Numbered from the stretch's first letter, positions 22,848 through 30,371 are shown. The stretch is DNA of 64,000 nt from SLDF01 sp964537925 (GCA_964537925.1 CAZICV010000008.1:1-64000); one strand, 5' to 3'. Translations and numbers: made by a program. Notes: a model not told the origin generated them from the sequence alone.

Positions 22848-23363
22848 ATGGAAGTCTTCTGTGGCATCGACCCCGGCCTAACCGGCGCGCTTGCCTTCCT
22901 CAATACCGACACCGCCCGTCTCGAAGTGTTCGACATGCCTACCGTAAAGGTGAGCACGGGCGACAGCACGCGCACCGTCATGCAGCCAGCCAAGCTGGCG
23001 GACCTTCTCGACAAGAAAGCTCCCGACCTCTCCTTGGTCGAGAAGGTCCACTCCACCCCTAACGATGGGCACGTAGGTGCCTTCACCTTCGGTAAGGCTA
23101 CCGGAATCATCTACGGCGTTCTAGCGGGCCTCGATCTCCCTTACGAGGAAGCGACGCCGGGTAAGTGGAAGAAGGACCTCAAGGTCCCTGCCAACAAGGA
23201 AGAGGCCGTAGGTGTCGCCAGTCGTCTCTTCCCGCGTTGTACGTCCATCTGGAACCTCAAGAAGCATCACGGCCGAGCCGAGGCGGCTCTGATCGCCCTC
23301 TACCTCGCGATCAAGCACGGGTTTCAACCCTCTCAACCTTTTGAAGTCGGAGCAGTCCGGTGA
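22848..23363 (+). CDS. RuvC-like Holliday-junction nuclease
   Basis: Small RNase H-fold nuclease of 171 residues. The first acidic residue is in GIDPGLTGA (about 4-12), the second in LSLVEKVHSTP, and the final acidic pair is near HHGRAEAALIALY. This is the RuvC-like family found beside phage terminases, where it probably resolves branched DNA before packaging. Its stop overlaps the small terminase start (GTGA). Confidence 0.85.
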   Translation: MEVFCGIDPGLTGALAFLNTDTARLEVFDMPTVKVSTGDSTRTVMQPAKLADLLDKKAPDLSLVEKVHSTPNDGHVGAFTFGKATGIIYGVLAGLDLPYEEATPGKWKKDLKVPANKEEAVGVASRLFPRCTSIWNLKKHHGRAEAALIALYLAIKHGFQPSQPFEVGAVR

Positions 23364-24010
23364 GTGAATCAGGTGCCCCTCGCGGGAGGCCTCGTGGCCG
23401 TCCCAAAGGTGTCGTCGAGCGCGACACCGAGTGCATGGAAATCCCAGAGTCAGTTAGTCAGCAGCTACCCAAGAAGAAGCACGAGATTTTTGCCCGCTTC
23501 GTTGCGGAAGGCGAGACCTATGTCGCCGCCTATGAGCTTGCAGGGTTCGCTCCAAGCACCTCCAACGCCTCCACGTTCGCCAATAAGCCCGACATCCAAG
23601 CACGCATCGCCGTTCTCAAGAAAGAGAAGGAAGAACGCGACCTCCGCTTTCAGGTCGAGCTTCGCAAAGCCAATCTCGATCCGGACGATCCTGTACGTGC
23701 CTCCCGCGAAGTCGCGGAATGGACCGCCAAGCAGGTGCTCGATCTTTATTGGGAGAACGCCCGCCTCGCACAGATGGCCGGACAATTCACCACCGCCAAC
23801 GACAGTCTGAAAATGATTGCCACGATCTTAGGCCTCCTAGAACCGAAAACGAAGACCAATGACAAGCCTGCTCCAACGCAAGTCGGAATTGCAATCTACC
23901 AAGACGCAGTTAAACAACTTGGAGAGGGCGGTGGAGTCAGCCCTGTCGGGGAGGACAACCCTCTCGCCCCGAGAATATCAGGCCCTTCGCGTACTAGCAG
24001 GAACAGATAA
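23360..24010 (+). CDS. terS: terminase small subunit
   Basis: DNA-recognition subunit of the packaging motor, 216 residues. N-terminal basic RGRPRGRPKG resembles AT-hooks. The domain at about 37-90 has the helix-turn-helix-like EIFARFVAEGETYVAAYELA followed by NASTFANKPDIQARIAVLK, the usual terminase small-subunit pattern. GTG start. Its last 50 codons overlap the large subunit gene in another frame by 152 bases. Confidence 0.85.
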   Translation: MSESGAPRGRPRGRPKGVVERDTECMEIPESVSQQLPKKKHEIFARFVAEGETYVAAYELAGFAPSTSNASTFANKPDIQARIAVLKKEKEERDLRFQVELRKANLDPDDPVRASREVAEWTAKQVLDLYWENARLAQMAGQFTTANDSLKMIATILGLLEPKTKTNDKPAPTQVGIAIYQDAVKQLGEGGGVSPVGEDNPLAPRISGPSRTSRNR

Positions 24011-25607
24011 TTTTGACGGACAGGTCGAGGCGCTTGAGAAGGCTATCGACCATTGTGAAGAGGAACTCATCCGTGCGTGGGTCCCTTTAGCACAATCAGA
24101 CTACGGCCACTTCTACGAATTCATGAACCGGGATGAGGAAATTCCTTCCAATCCCAATGAACGTGGCTTTAAGCTCTCCAAGCATCAGCAATTGATCGCG
24201 GATCACCTCATGGCAGCGGCCAATGGGGAGCTTCTGCGTTGCGCGATCTCCCTCCCTCCGGGCCACACGAAATCCACGCACTGTTCCCATCACTTCCCCG
24301 CATGGTTCCTCGGGAAGAACCCTAAGAAGCGCTACCTCCAAGCCGGACACTCCCAAGACTTCGTGGACAACGAAATGGGAGCGAAGGTCCGCAACATCCT
24401 CACCAGCGCGGACTACCGGCGCGTCTTCCCCGAAATCCGCATCGCACAAGACATGCGCGCCAAGGGTTATTGGGCGCTCGACAACGGACGCGGTAAGTAC
24501 GTCGCCAAAGGCGTTGGTCAGGGTATCTCAGGCTTCCGTGGGCAATTCGGCGGCGTGGATGATCCCTACAAGAACCGACAAGCTGCGGAGAGCGCGACCA
24601 TCCGCGATACGGTTTACCAGTGGTTTGCGGACGACTTCTCCACCCGTCTTCTGCCGGGCGCTCCTCTGTTTATTGTTCAAACGCGATGGCATAGTGACGA
24701 TATCTGTGGACGGATCACGGAGATTGAGAAAAAAGAGCTAAAAGAGCTTCTCAACCGCGAAGGATTTGATACTCCTGAACAACTGGATCACGCCGCGCTA
24801 CGTGAAATGGTAGGAAAATTACAACACATCGAGCAAAACGATGTAAAATTCCTATACAAAATTGTAAATTTACCTGCCATTGCAGAGGAAGACGATCCCA
24901 TTTTGGGACGACAACGAGGTGAAGCGCTTTGGCCAGAACTTTTTAACATTGAGGAGCTTGAAGCGATCAAATCCAAGATGACCGCGCCGTCTTGGAATTC
25001 CCTCTATCAGGGGACCCCTATCGATATCGAAGGAGGGATGGTCTCCAAAGGCTGGTTTCAGGAGTACGAGGCCCTTCCCAAGCCGGAGGATATCAAACGC
25101 ATCACGCTCTCGGTCGATACCGCCTCCAAGCAGAACGAACGCAACGACTTCACCGTCATCGGCGTGTGGTTCAGGGATCGGCACAACAACCACTATCTGG
25201 CGGACGTGTATCGAGATCAGCCGGACTTCGTGAAGCTGCAGGAGCAGATCGCGTCCATGACGACGCGGTGGAAGGCCAACGCGATCCTCGTTGAGGACAA
25301 GGGTAACGGCACGAGCTACATCCAGCTTCATCGCGGCAAGTCCTCCGCGCCAGCCCCGATTATCCCTATCGAGGTCGGTCAGAACTCGAAGGAGTTCCGT
25401 TTCGACCGTGTGACTCCGATGATCGAGGGCGGACAGGTCTTCCTCCCCAAGTCCGCATCGTGGCTCCCGGACTATCTCAAGGAGCTAGTCGCTTTCCCCA
25501 ACGGCAAGCACGACGACCAAGTGGACATGACCTCGCAGTACCTTGAGCACTCCCGCAAGGGTGGAAAGCGTGGATCGCGTCGCCTCGGCGGCACCGGCCT
25601 CAGGTGA
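23859..25607 (+). CDS. terL: terminase large subunit
   Basis: ATPase-nuclease of the packaging motor, 582 residues. ATPase: deviant Walker A PPGHTKST (133-140) and Walker B-like GGVDD (231-235). Nuclease: Asp in SVDTAS (about 420), VEDKGNG (478-484) and the final pair in KHDDQVD (550-556). The length is normal. The ATG lies 152 bases inside the small-subunit gene; no later start would keep the N-terminus. A short AT-richer stretch (about 24.72-24.96 kb) suggests a patch of different origin. Confidence 0.95.
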   Translation: MTSLLQRKSELQSTKTQLNNLERAVESALSGRTTLSPREYQALRVLAGTDNFDGQVEALEKAIDHCEEELIRAWVPLAQSDYGHFYEFMNRDEEIPSNPNERGFKLSKHQQLIADHLMAAANGELLRCAISLPPGHTKSTHCSHHFPAWFLGKNPKKRYLQAGHSQDFVDNEMGAKVRNILTSADYRRVFPEIRIAQDMRAKGYWALDNGRGKYVAKGVGQGISGFRGQFGGVDDPYKNRQAAESATIRDTVYQWFADDFSTRLLPGAPLFIVQTRWHSDDICGRITEIEKKELKELLNREGFDTPEQLDHAALREMVGKLQHIEQNDVKFLYKIVNLPAIAEEDDPILGRQRGEALWPELFNIEELEAIKSKMTAPSWNSLYQGTPIDIEGGMVSKGWFQEYEALPKPEDIKRITLSVDTASKQNERNDFTVIGVWFRDRHNNHYLADVYRDQPDFVKLQEQIASMTTRWKANAILVEDKGNGTSYIQLHRGKSSAPAPIIPIEVGQNSKEFRFDRVTPMIEGGQVFLPKSASWLPDYLKELVAFPNGKHDDQVDMTSQYLEHSRKGGKRGSRRLGGTGLR

Positions 25608-25618
25608 TCCGGCAGGGT

Positions 25619-25668
25619 CGTTAACCTTAACAGGTTCGTTAAGGTTAACGTCTTTGTTAAGGTTAACG
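25619..25668. repeat. three GTTAAGGTTAACG elements
   Basis: Copies at 25619-25631 (reverse orientation), 25638-25650 and 25656-25668, right after the terminase gene. Confidence 0.8.
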
Positions 25669-25702
25669 CGTTGAGTCCGGGACCCTTCCTTTTGTCAGAC
25701 GC

Positions 25703-25768
25703 GGGTCCCTTCTCCAAATGCGGTTAGGGCCGGGTCCCTGAGCGAAATGAACAAGGGGTTGGGTCCCT
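25703..25768 (+). repeat. GGGTCCCT repeats, 29-bp period
   Basis: GGGTCCCT at 25703, 25732 and 25761, with a reverse GGGACCC at 25679. The wider form GTTGGGTCCC recurs near 32636 and 32773 in reverse orientation. Confidence 0.65.
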
Positions 25769-25829
25769 ACGCGAATCAACATGGGGCCTGTTCCTATAAT
25801 GGAACGCTCGCCACTGGCGCATCACACGT

Positions 25830-25863
25830 CCCCTCCCCACCTCCCAGCCCTAACCACCCTCCC
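25830..25863 (-). other. potential G-quadruplex on the minus strand
   Basis: The plus strand is C-rich; the minus strand has six runs of three or four G with loops of one to six bases, a strong G-quadruplex pattern in a non-coding, pyrimidine-biased stretch. Confidence 0.55.
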
Positions 25864-26417
25864 AATCAGCCCTTCCCTCACTCCCAACCAGCGGCACCCT
25901 GCCCCGCTTTCAACTAGCCATCCCTCACCTTCAGACAGCCGCCAGATCGCCTCCCAAATTCTTACTAGCCTCGCCTGAACACACCATAAGCGCCCTTTTC
26001 TTACTCCAGAACACGCGTAACCCATTGATTTTGACTGATGTAAGATTTTGGATGAGTCATAGTTCAGGCCTTGTCTTACCGACCACGACGCCCTCCTCTC
26101 CCTTCACAGGGCAAGCGATCCAGCGGTGCTAGGATAAAGCAGGAGGCAGAGGACTGGCGCGGCTAGATGCACGTCACAGGAGGCGCAAAACGGCCTTTAG
26201 GCCCACGATAGAGTGCAAACCGGCCAGATATAGCCAAAATGGAACAGTGTACCGCATTAGGAACGCCATTCTAACGTCCTGAGACCCTGAAATCAGAGCC
26301 AGATGAAGCGATCCGCAAGCCTCTTTCGTGGTGTCCACTGTCCGCGATCAACGGACGCCCTAGACGCTCCTGAATGTTCTCAGATCGGTTCCAAACTATC
26401 GAGCCAACCCATTTTGG

Positions 26418-26515
26418 TATGGAGCGAGGCCATTTTTCCTATGGAGCGAGGCCATTTTGCCCCGCGCCAGCTATGGAGCAAGGTCATTTTGAGTATAGAG
26501 AGGATGGATTTCGGA
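26418..26515 (+). repeat. TATGGAGCGAGGCCATTTT direct repeats
   Basis: Two near-identical copies at about 26419 and 26440, a diverged one near 26470 and a trace near 26494. Iteron-like or regulatory; no gene spans them convincingly. Confidence 0.65.
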
Positions 26516-26550
26516 CGTTTTGGTTAATTTTTGAGTAACCATTGCCGACA

Positions 26551-26674
26551 GGTAAGGTTAACGCAAATCGAGCATCGTTAAGGTTAACAGGTCCGTTAAG
26601 GTTAACGCCTCATTAGGGTTAACGCTCTATTAAGGTTAACGTCATATTAGGGTTAACTCTTGTTAAGGTTAACG
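26551..26674 (+). repeat. cluster of seven GTTAAGGTTAACG-type elements
   Basis: Copies begin at 26551, 26577, 26595, 26612, 26629, 26646 and 26662, with ATTAGGGTTAACG-like variants. Average spacing is about 17-18 bases. They lie just before cassette promoter R1, all in the same orientation. Confidence 0.8.
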
Positions 26675-26717
26675 AATAGGACGATTCCGTTAACTATCTT
26701 TTCTGCCAACCTATTTG

Positions 26718-26757
26718 TTGACTCCATAGGCGACTCGTCTATGTTGTGAGTCGTCAA
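26718..26757 (+). promoter_or_regulatory. cassette promoter R1
   Basis: TTGACT, 16 bases, TATGTT, then GTCAACAGAGGAG. TTGAC to GTCAA spacing 30. Confidence 0.75.
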
Positions 26758-26773
26758 CAGAGGAGCCCTCGCA

Positions 26774-27094
26774 ATGCCTAGTCCCCTTGAACGCCTCCGC
26801 CATCACGTCTCTGGCGCTATCGCGCGCGGCGAAGCTGAAGCCATCCGGGAAATTCCCGCTAGCAGCAATCTGCCCGATTGGCCCGGCGCTGAAACGGTCT
26901 ATCAGCGAGTCGCCAATATCAACGGCGCGCGATGCAAAAACAGCTACGCGGATTGGGTCGCATCGCGCAAGAATTCGAAAGATTGGAGAGCGCCAGAAGA
27001 TATCGCCAATCACATTATCCCGGCAATGAATGTTGGAGACGAAGAGACGCTAAAGGCGTATATTGCCCAATGGCCCCAATTTTGGGCTGGCTAA
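26774..27094 (+). CDS. hypothetical protein, 106 aa
   Basis: Begins PSPLERLRHHVSGAIARGEA and has a central KNSYADWVASRKNSKDWRAP. The C-terminal half is an acidic helix with aromatic end (LKAYIAQWPQFWAG). First gene of the accessory island, behind promoter R1 with an AGAGGAG site. No family recognised. Confidence 0.75.
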   Translation: MPSPLERLRHHVSGAIARGEAEAIREIPASSNLPDWPGAETVYQRVANINGARCKNSYADWVASRKNSKDWRAPEDIANHIIPAMNVGDEETLKAYIAQWPQFWAG

Positions 27095-27246
27095 TGGAAA
27101 GGCTCGCGCCTTAATACTTCCAATCCCGGCCGATATTCATCGCCCTAGCCGCCCCTTGGCGCGCTAGGGCTTTGCCTATATTTACCGTTTATTAAGGTTA
27201 ACGAATAGGACGATTCCGTTAACTATCTTTTCTGCCAACCTATTTG

Positions 27247-27286
27247 TTGACTCCTTAGGCGACTCGTCTATGTTGCGAGTCGTCAA
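27247..27286 (+). promoter_or_regulatory. cassette promoter R2
   Basis: Near-identical to R1, preceded by one ATTAAGGTTAACG copy at 27191 and followed by the ATG at 27302. Confidence 0.75.
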
Positions 27287-27301
27287 CAAAGGAGATGTTC
27301 A

Positions 27302-27481
27302 ATGCTTAGCTACACGATTCGTTTCGTCCCTGCTTTCACCCATCTTGGAGTCGATTATCGTGAGTCTTATCACCTTGTCCTAAGGTGCAGTCGCGGCTTT
27401 CGCTGGGACGGCGGAGAATATACCACTCGTGCGGAAGCCATTGCCATTGGTGAACGGCGTATTGCGCGCAAAGCGGCTTGA
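27302..27481 (+). CDS. hypothetical protein, 59 aa
   Basis: Starts MLSYTIRFVPAFTHLGVDYR behind CAAAGGAG of cassette R2; ends in a basic helix (AEAIAIGERRIARKAA). Looks like a single strand-rich sheet packed on one helix, as in small DUF-type proteins. Placed 12 bases before the ADP-ribosyltransferase-fold gene, so probably co-expressed with it. Confidence 0.7.
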   Translation: MLSYTIRFVPAFTHLGVDYRESYHLVLRCSRGFRWDGGEYTTRAEAIAIGERRIARKAA

Positions 27482-27493
27482 GGAGTAGCGGCA

Positions 27494-27907
27494 ATGCCCA
27501 TCACCAAACTGCCCAAGTATCTCTACCATGGCACTTCTGACGAAGCGTGGGATAGCATCCGCGAGGCCGACACCATGATGGCGATGGATAGCGAGAATCG
27601 CGACGAGGCAATTTGCTTCACCACATCCGAGTGCGTCGCAGAAGAATTTGCCCGCCATTCCGCCGTGGCCGATATGTGCGAGAAAGGCGTGGTGATCGTG
27701 TTCGACGCCACCAAACTCGGCGCGCTATATTCGATTATCGAGCATCACGATCCCAACATGGATGATGGCTGGCGCTTTTTCGCAGGCGAGGAGGAATATC
27801 GGATCGAGCAAGCACAAATCACAGGCATCGCCTCGTGCGTGGTCAACACCTTCCCTATACATGCGGCGAGCGCTCCCGAGATGCACGAACGCAAGAGCGC
27901 CAGCTAG
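27494..27907 (+). CDS. ADP-ribosyltransferase-fold protein
   Basis: A 137-residue protein with the three landmarks of ART-superfamily domains: the opening YLYHGTSDEAWDSIREAD (His-Gly-Thr), the central ICFTTSECVAEEFARHSA strand-helix, and an acidic EEEYRI near residue 105. ART folds transfer ADP-ribose from NAD+ to proteins or nucleic acids, or act as RNA 2'-phosphotransferases. Phages use such enzymes to modify host RNA polymerase or ribosomes. Activity is inferred. Second gene behind cassette R2. Confidence 0.65.
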   Translation: MPITKLPKYLYHGTSDEAWDSIREADTMMAMDSENRDEAICFTTSECVAEEFARHSAVADMCEKGVVIVFDATKLGALYSIIEHHDPNMDDGWRFFAGEEEYRIEQAQITGIASCVVNTFPIHAASAPEMHERKSAS

Positions 27908-28009
27908 ATCATAGCCAACGCGGTGAACGATATGAGCGGCTCAAGGCTTTCCGCGAAGAGGGAGTCTTCGCCGTAACCAAAGGATATATTCTGGAAATGT
28001 AAGGAGAGA

Positions 28010-28038
28010 GAGAGGGCTTAGGCCCTCTCCTCTTTTCC
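28010..28038 (+). terminator. rho-independent terminator
   Basis: Stem GAGAGGGC/GCCCTCTC with TTAG loop, followed by CTCTTTTCC. Closes the R2 unit. Two reverse-orientation GTTAAGG-type elements follow at 28048 and 28070. Confidence 0.75.
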
Positions 28039-28047
28039 TTCCCCTAT

Positions 28048-28082
28048 CGTTAACCCTAACAGTCTCTTTCGTTAACCTTAAC
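28048..28082 (-). repeat. two GTTAAGG/GTTAGGG elements, reverse orientation
   Basis: CGTTAACCCTAAC at 28048-28060 and CGTTAACCTTAAC at 28070-28082, between a terminator and the next promoter. Confidence 0.75.
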
Positions 28083-28121
28083 GACTCCCTTCATAGGTTT
28101 GCAGATTAGTTTGCAACTAGG

Positions 28122-28161
28122 TTGACTCCATCCGCGAATCGTTCCATACCTATCGCGTCAA
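28122..28161 (+). promoter_or_regulatory. cassette promoter R3
   Basis: TTGACT, 17 bases, CATACC, then GTCAACAGAGGAG; spacing TTGAC to GTCAA 30. Confidence 0.75.
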
Positions 28162-28177
28162 CAGAGGAGCAAACCAC

Positions 28178-28657
28178 ATGAGCAAGAAACTTGAAGCGGA
28201 AGCCGAAAAGGCGGAAGCCCTCGCCTCTCTTCGCGAAATGCTCAAGCCGGGCGATACCGTTTATTGCGTTCTCCGCCATAGGGCGGCGTCCGGAATGTCC
28301 CGCGTCATTGATCTATTGATCGCGGTGGACGATTACGAAACAATCTATCCGCTCAAGTCCGCTGATACGGCGGAATATCCCGGCCAGCGCGACTATGACG
28401 CCAAACCTAAGCGCAAGCGCATTGGCACCCGAATCCGTTCGATTGGCTGGCTCGCCTATAAGGCGGGCGCTGGCGACGGTTGGGACGATAAGCAAAGCGG
28501 TATCCGGATTCGCGGTTGCGGCATGGATATGGGTTTTGAGATTGTCTATCGCCTTGGCAATCGCCTTTGGCCTGAAGGAACGCCTAAGCCGCATGGCACG
28601 CGCAACGGCCAGCCAGATTGCTATGGCGGGTACGCTCTTAAATCGTCGTGGCTCTAA
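28178..28657 (+). CDS. conserved phage/plasmid hypothetical protein, 159 aa
   Basis: The strings LREMLKPGDTVYCVLRHRAA, SGMSRVIDL and GCGMDMGFEIVYRLG are familiar from a widespread family of mobile-element proteins without known function. Soluble alpha/beta, with a basic middle (KPKRKRIGTRIRSIGWL). Stop overlaps the next start (TAATG). Confidence 0.75.
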   Translation: MSKKLEAEAEKAEALASLREMLKPGDTVYCVLRHRAASGMSRVIDLLIAVDDYETIYPLKSADTAEYPGQRDYDAKPKRKRIGTRIRSIGWLAYKAGAGDGWDDKQSGIRIRGCGMDMGFEIVYRLGNRLWPEGTPKPHGTRNGQPDCYGGYALKSSWL

Positions 28658-28734
28658 TGGGCTGTTTAGACGGATTAGTACGCATCGCCATGGGTTTTAT
28701 TTTGATCGCCGTTGCGGCGGCGATCATTGCTTAG
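28657..28734 (+). CDS. 25-aa membrane peptide
   Basis: MGCLDGLVRIAMGFILIAVA plus five hydrophobic residues. It starts in a TAATG overlap with the preceding stop and the next gene's AGGAGGAG follows at once. A coupled single-span peptide. Confidence 0.5.
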   Translation: MGCLDGLVRIAMGFILIAVAAAIIA

Positions 28735-28745
28735 GAGGAGTCGGA

Positions 28746-28943
28746 ATGACTATTTTCCTGAACTGGCGCGGCCCTACAGGTCGCGAGACGGTGGACGAAG
28801 TAGAGCGCGCCGCCTTCCCTACCTATAAGGCATTCCGCGCTGAAGTGCGCCGCTTGTGCGGCGAATATACGCTCGCAGGAATGGCGGTTTATGAGTCGTC
28901 GCGCGCTTGCGCAGGTTGGAAGGATTGCTGTCATGACTCCTAA
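28746..28943 (+). CDS. hypothetical protein, 65 aa
   Basis: Starts MTIFLNWRGPTGRETVDEVE behind AGGAGGAG. Central basic helix (YKAFRAEVRRLCGEYTLAGM) and a Cys-rich tail ending KDCCHDS. Small phage protein of a type (NWRGPxGRETVDE) I have seen in other phages but cannot name. Confidence 0.7.
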   Translation: MTIFLNWRGPTGRETVDEVERAAFPTYKAFRAEVRRLCGEYTLAGMAVYESSRACAGWKDCCHDS

Positions 28944-29199
28944 GCTTCCAAGCGGCGCGGAGTCGCTGCTAGACATTCTCAAAGCCTATCCGCACACCGT
29001 GATGGAAATAGGGACGAGCGGCTTTGTACGTCTCAAAGGTTACAAGGTGGAAGGAATGTCTTTCCGCCGTGGCGTCTGGGATGATATCGCCGCTCAAATC
29101 CCCGTCACCGTGCAATGTTTCGCCCCTAGTCAGTATGGGAGCAAAGCTTACCTAGCCGCGCTAACTAAAGCCAAGGAACCGCCATGCAACGCGCTCTAA
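28933..29199 (+). CDS. hypothetical protein, 88 aa
   Basis: Starts MTPKLPSGAESLLDILKAYP, overlapping the previous gene's end in another frame. The rest is beta-rich (TVMEIGTSGFVRLKGYKVEG). No family recognised. Confidence 0.65.
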   Translation: MTPKLPSGAESLLDILKAYPHTVMEIGTSGFVRLKGYKVEGMSFRRGVWDDIAAQIPVTVQCFAPSQYGSKAYLAALTKAKEPPCNAL

Positions 29200-29402
29200 T
29201 CGCCAAGGGAAACGACTTTCATCTCATTAGCGTAGGGAACGGGTGGGCCTATGAGTTTGGCCGTAATGGCGCGGAGCGCGTCTTGTGGTTCCAAGATGAT
29301 GACGCAACGCAATTCCGCGAAGAGTGGGAGGCGCTGGAATCGACCAAGCCGTATGCACACACTAGCGCCCTACTGGCTGAAATATGGGAACGCTACACCT
29401 AA
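29184..29402 (+). CDS. hypothetical protein, 72 aa
   Basis: Beta-hairpin start (ALIAKGNDFHLISVGNGWAY) then EFGRNGAERVLWFQDDDATQ and a helical end. Overlaps the preceding gene by 16 bases. Last gene of the R3 unit. Confidence 0.65.
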   Translation: MQRALIAKGNDFHLISVGNGWAYEFGRNGAERVLWFQDDDATQFREEWEALESTKPYAHTSALLAEIWERYT

Positions 29403-29422
29403 CCAGATTCTCAACCTATTTG

Positions 29423-29462
29423 TTGACTCCCTAGGGCGAATCGCATACCTTAGGGAAGTCAA
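29423..29462 (+). promoter_or_regulatory. cassette promoter R4
   Basis: TTGACT, 15-16 bases, CATACCTT, then GTCAACAGGAG; spacing TTGAC to GTCAA 30. Confidence 0.75.
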
Positions 29463-29475
29463 CAGGAGACGAATC

Positions 29476-29730
29476 ATGCACCTACTCAACGGCGAAAAGA
29501 TTTTGCAAGAGGGTATCCGCCTAACTGGCAAGCCTATCTTTCTGATTTTCCGCAAAAACGGAATGTATCCTGCCGGATCGCTCGCGCGCCATTGGGAAGA
29601 CTCATGGGGCGTAATCTGGGAATTCGAAGGTTCCCGGCATGGCCAATGGCACGCAACGCCAGACAAGGCGCGGGAACACTTCGACCGCGTAAACAAGGCT
29701 TATGAATATGCACAAGCGCAATCGACGTAA
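29476..29730 (+). CDS. hypothetical protein, 84 aa
   Basis: Starts MHLLNGEKILQEGIRLTGKP; the middle is Trp-rich (ARHWEDSWGVIWEFEGSRHG) with a C-terminal helix. A one-gene transcription unit between promoter R4 and two stem-loops. No family recognised. Confidence 0.7.
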   Translation: MHLLNGEKILQEGIRLTGKPIFLIFRKNGMYPAGSLARHWEDSWGVIWEFEGSRHGQWHATPDKAREHFDRVNKAYEYAQAQST

Positions 29731-29743
29731 TGGGATAGCGGGA

Positions 29744-29846
29744 AGCTTAGCGCTTCCCTGCTTTCGCCAGCGGAAAATCCGCCCTCGCAAAGGCAAGGGA
29801 AGCTACACACGGAAAGGCCGGGCCAAAGCCCGGCCTTTTTCTTTGC
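29744..29846 (+). terminator. two terminators in series
   Basis: First, GGGAAGC/GCTTCCC around 29742-29761. Second, GGCCGGG/CCCGGCC around 29817-29836 followed by TTTTTCTTT. The second is a canonical rho-independent terminator. Confidence 0.75.
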
Positions 29847-29857
29847 GGTAATGTGTT

Positions 29858-29870
29858 GTTAAGGTTAACC
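29858..29870 (+). repeat. GTTAAGGTTAACC element
   Basis: Single copy before promoter R5; the surroundings (CCGTTAACTATCTTTCTG) match those upstream of R1 and R2. Confidence 0.75.
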
Positions 29871-29912
29871 GGACAGGCGAACCCGTTAACTATCTTTCTG
29901 ACAACCTGTTTG

Positions 29913-29952
29913 TTGACTCGAATCGAATCCTTTGGCACAAGTGATTCGTCAA
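29913..29952 (+). promoter_or_regulatory. cassette promoter R5
   Basis: TTGACT, then GAATCGAATCC, GTGATTCGTCAATTGGAGG; spacing TTGAC to GTCAA 30. The -10 is poor (TGGCAC or CACAAG). Confidence 0.65.
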
Positions 29953-29966
29953 TTGGAGGAAACGCG

Positions 29967-30371
29967 ATGCACTACGGAGAATTCACCCGCTACGCCAAGA
30001 AAGCCGAAGATCGCGGCGATCTTTACACTGCCAAGCGCATCCGCACTGAAGGCCGGATCGCCGCCGCTCTTGTGGACGCTATTCTTGCAAGAGGCGCTGT
30101 CATTAGCGTGAATGATGACGAAAACGGCGGAGGCGATTGGGTCGCGAAGCGCTCTGGCGATAAGAGCGCGATCATGGGCGCGCTCTTCTCCACAGACGGG
30201 GATTTGCTAGTTGCTCGCGACGCCAAGGGCGCAAAGCTTGCGTGGTGGAGCCTGATTTATGGTAATGATGGCTGGGACGTTATCAGTGACTATTCCGCCA
30301 ATGATTTTGCGGAGTCTATCTGGCAGGATTTGAAGCCGGTTATTGCCAAAGCAGAATATGACATGGCGTAA
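29967..30371 (+). CDS. hypothetical protein, 134 aa
   Basis: Helical N-terminus (YGEFTRYAKKAEDRGDLYTA) and a beta-rich end (AKLAWWSLIYGNDGWDVISD). The pattern WSLIYGNDGWDVISDYS recalls the NDGWNVSVALD string of the leftward gene at 17812, possibly a shared small domain. One-gene unit. No family recognised. Confidence 0.7.
   Translation: MHYGEFTRYAKKAEDRGDLYTAKRIRTEGRIAAALVDAILARGAVISVNDDENGGGDWVAKRSGDKSAIMGALFSTDGDLLVARDAKGAKLAWWSLIYGNDGWDVISDYSANDFAESIWQDLKPVIAKAEYDMA

Larger units (their letters stand above)
25608..26773. other. repeat-rich intergenic region after terL
   Basis: About 1.1 kb without a convincing gene. In order: three GTTAAGGTTAACG copies, three GGGTCCCT words with 29-base period, a C-rich/G-quadruplex stretch, an unremarkable middle, three TATGGAGCGAGGCCATTTT-like repeats and a cluster of seven GTTAAGG-type copies leading into cassette promoter R1. 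ORFs through it are low-complexity and rejected. Confidence 0.6.
26662..27300 (+). repeat. duplicated promoter block (about 100 bp)
   Basis: The stretch from GTTAAGGTTAACGAATAGG through the ribosome-binding site is nearly identical at 26662-26765 and 27191-27295, differing in a few bases. It indicates copying of the whole promoter in front of a new gene. Confidence 0.8.

Noticed and set aside
25781..25978. 65-aa Pro/Ser/Thr-rich ORF
   Set aside because: Consequence of a C-rich, pyrimidine-biased strand; no ribosome site.
26303..26527. 74-aa rightward ORF
   Set aside because: It reads through the TATGGAGCGAGGCC direct repeats, has no ribosome site and no protein-like pattern.
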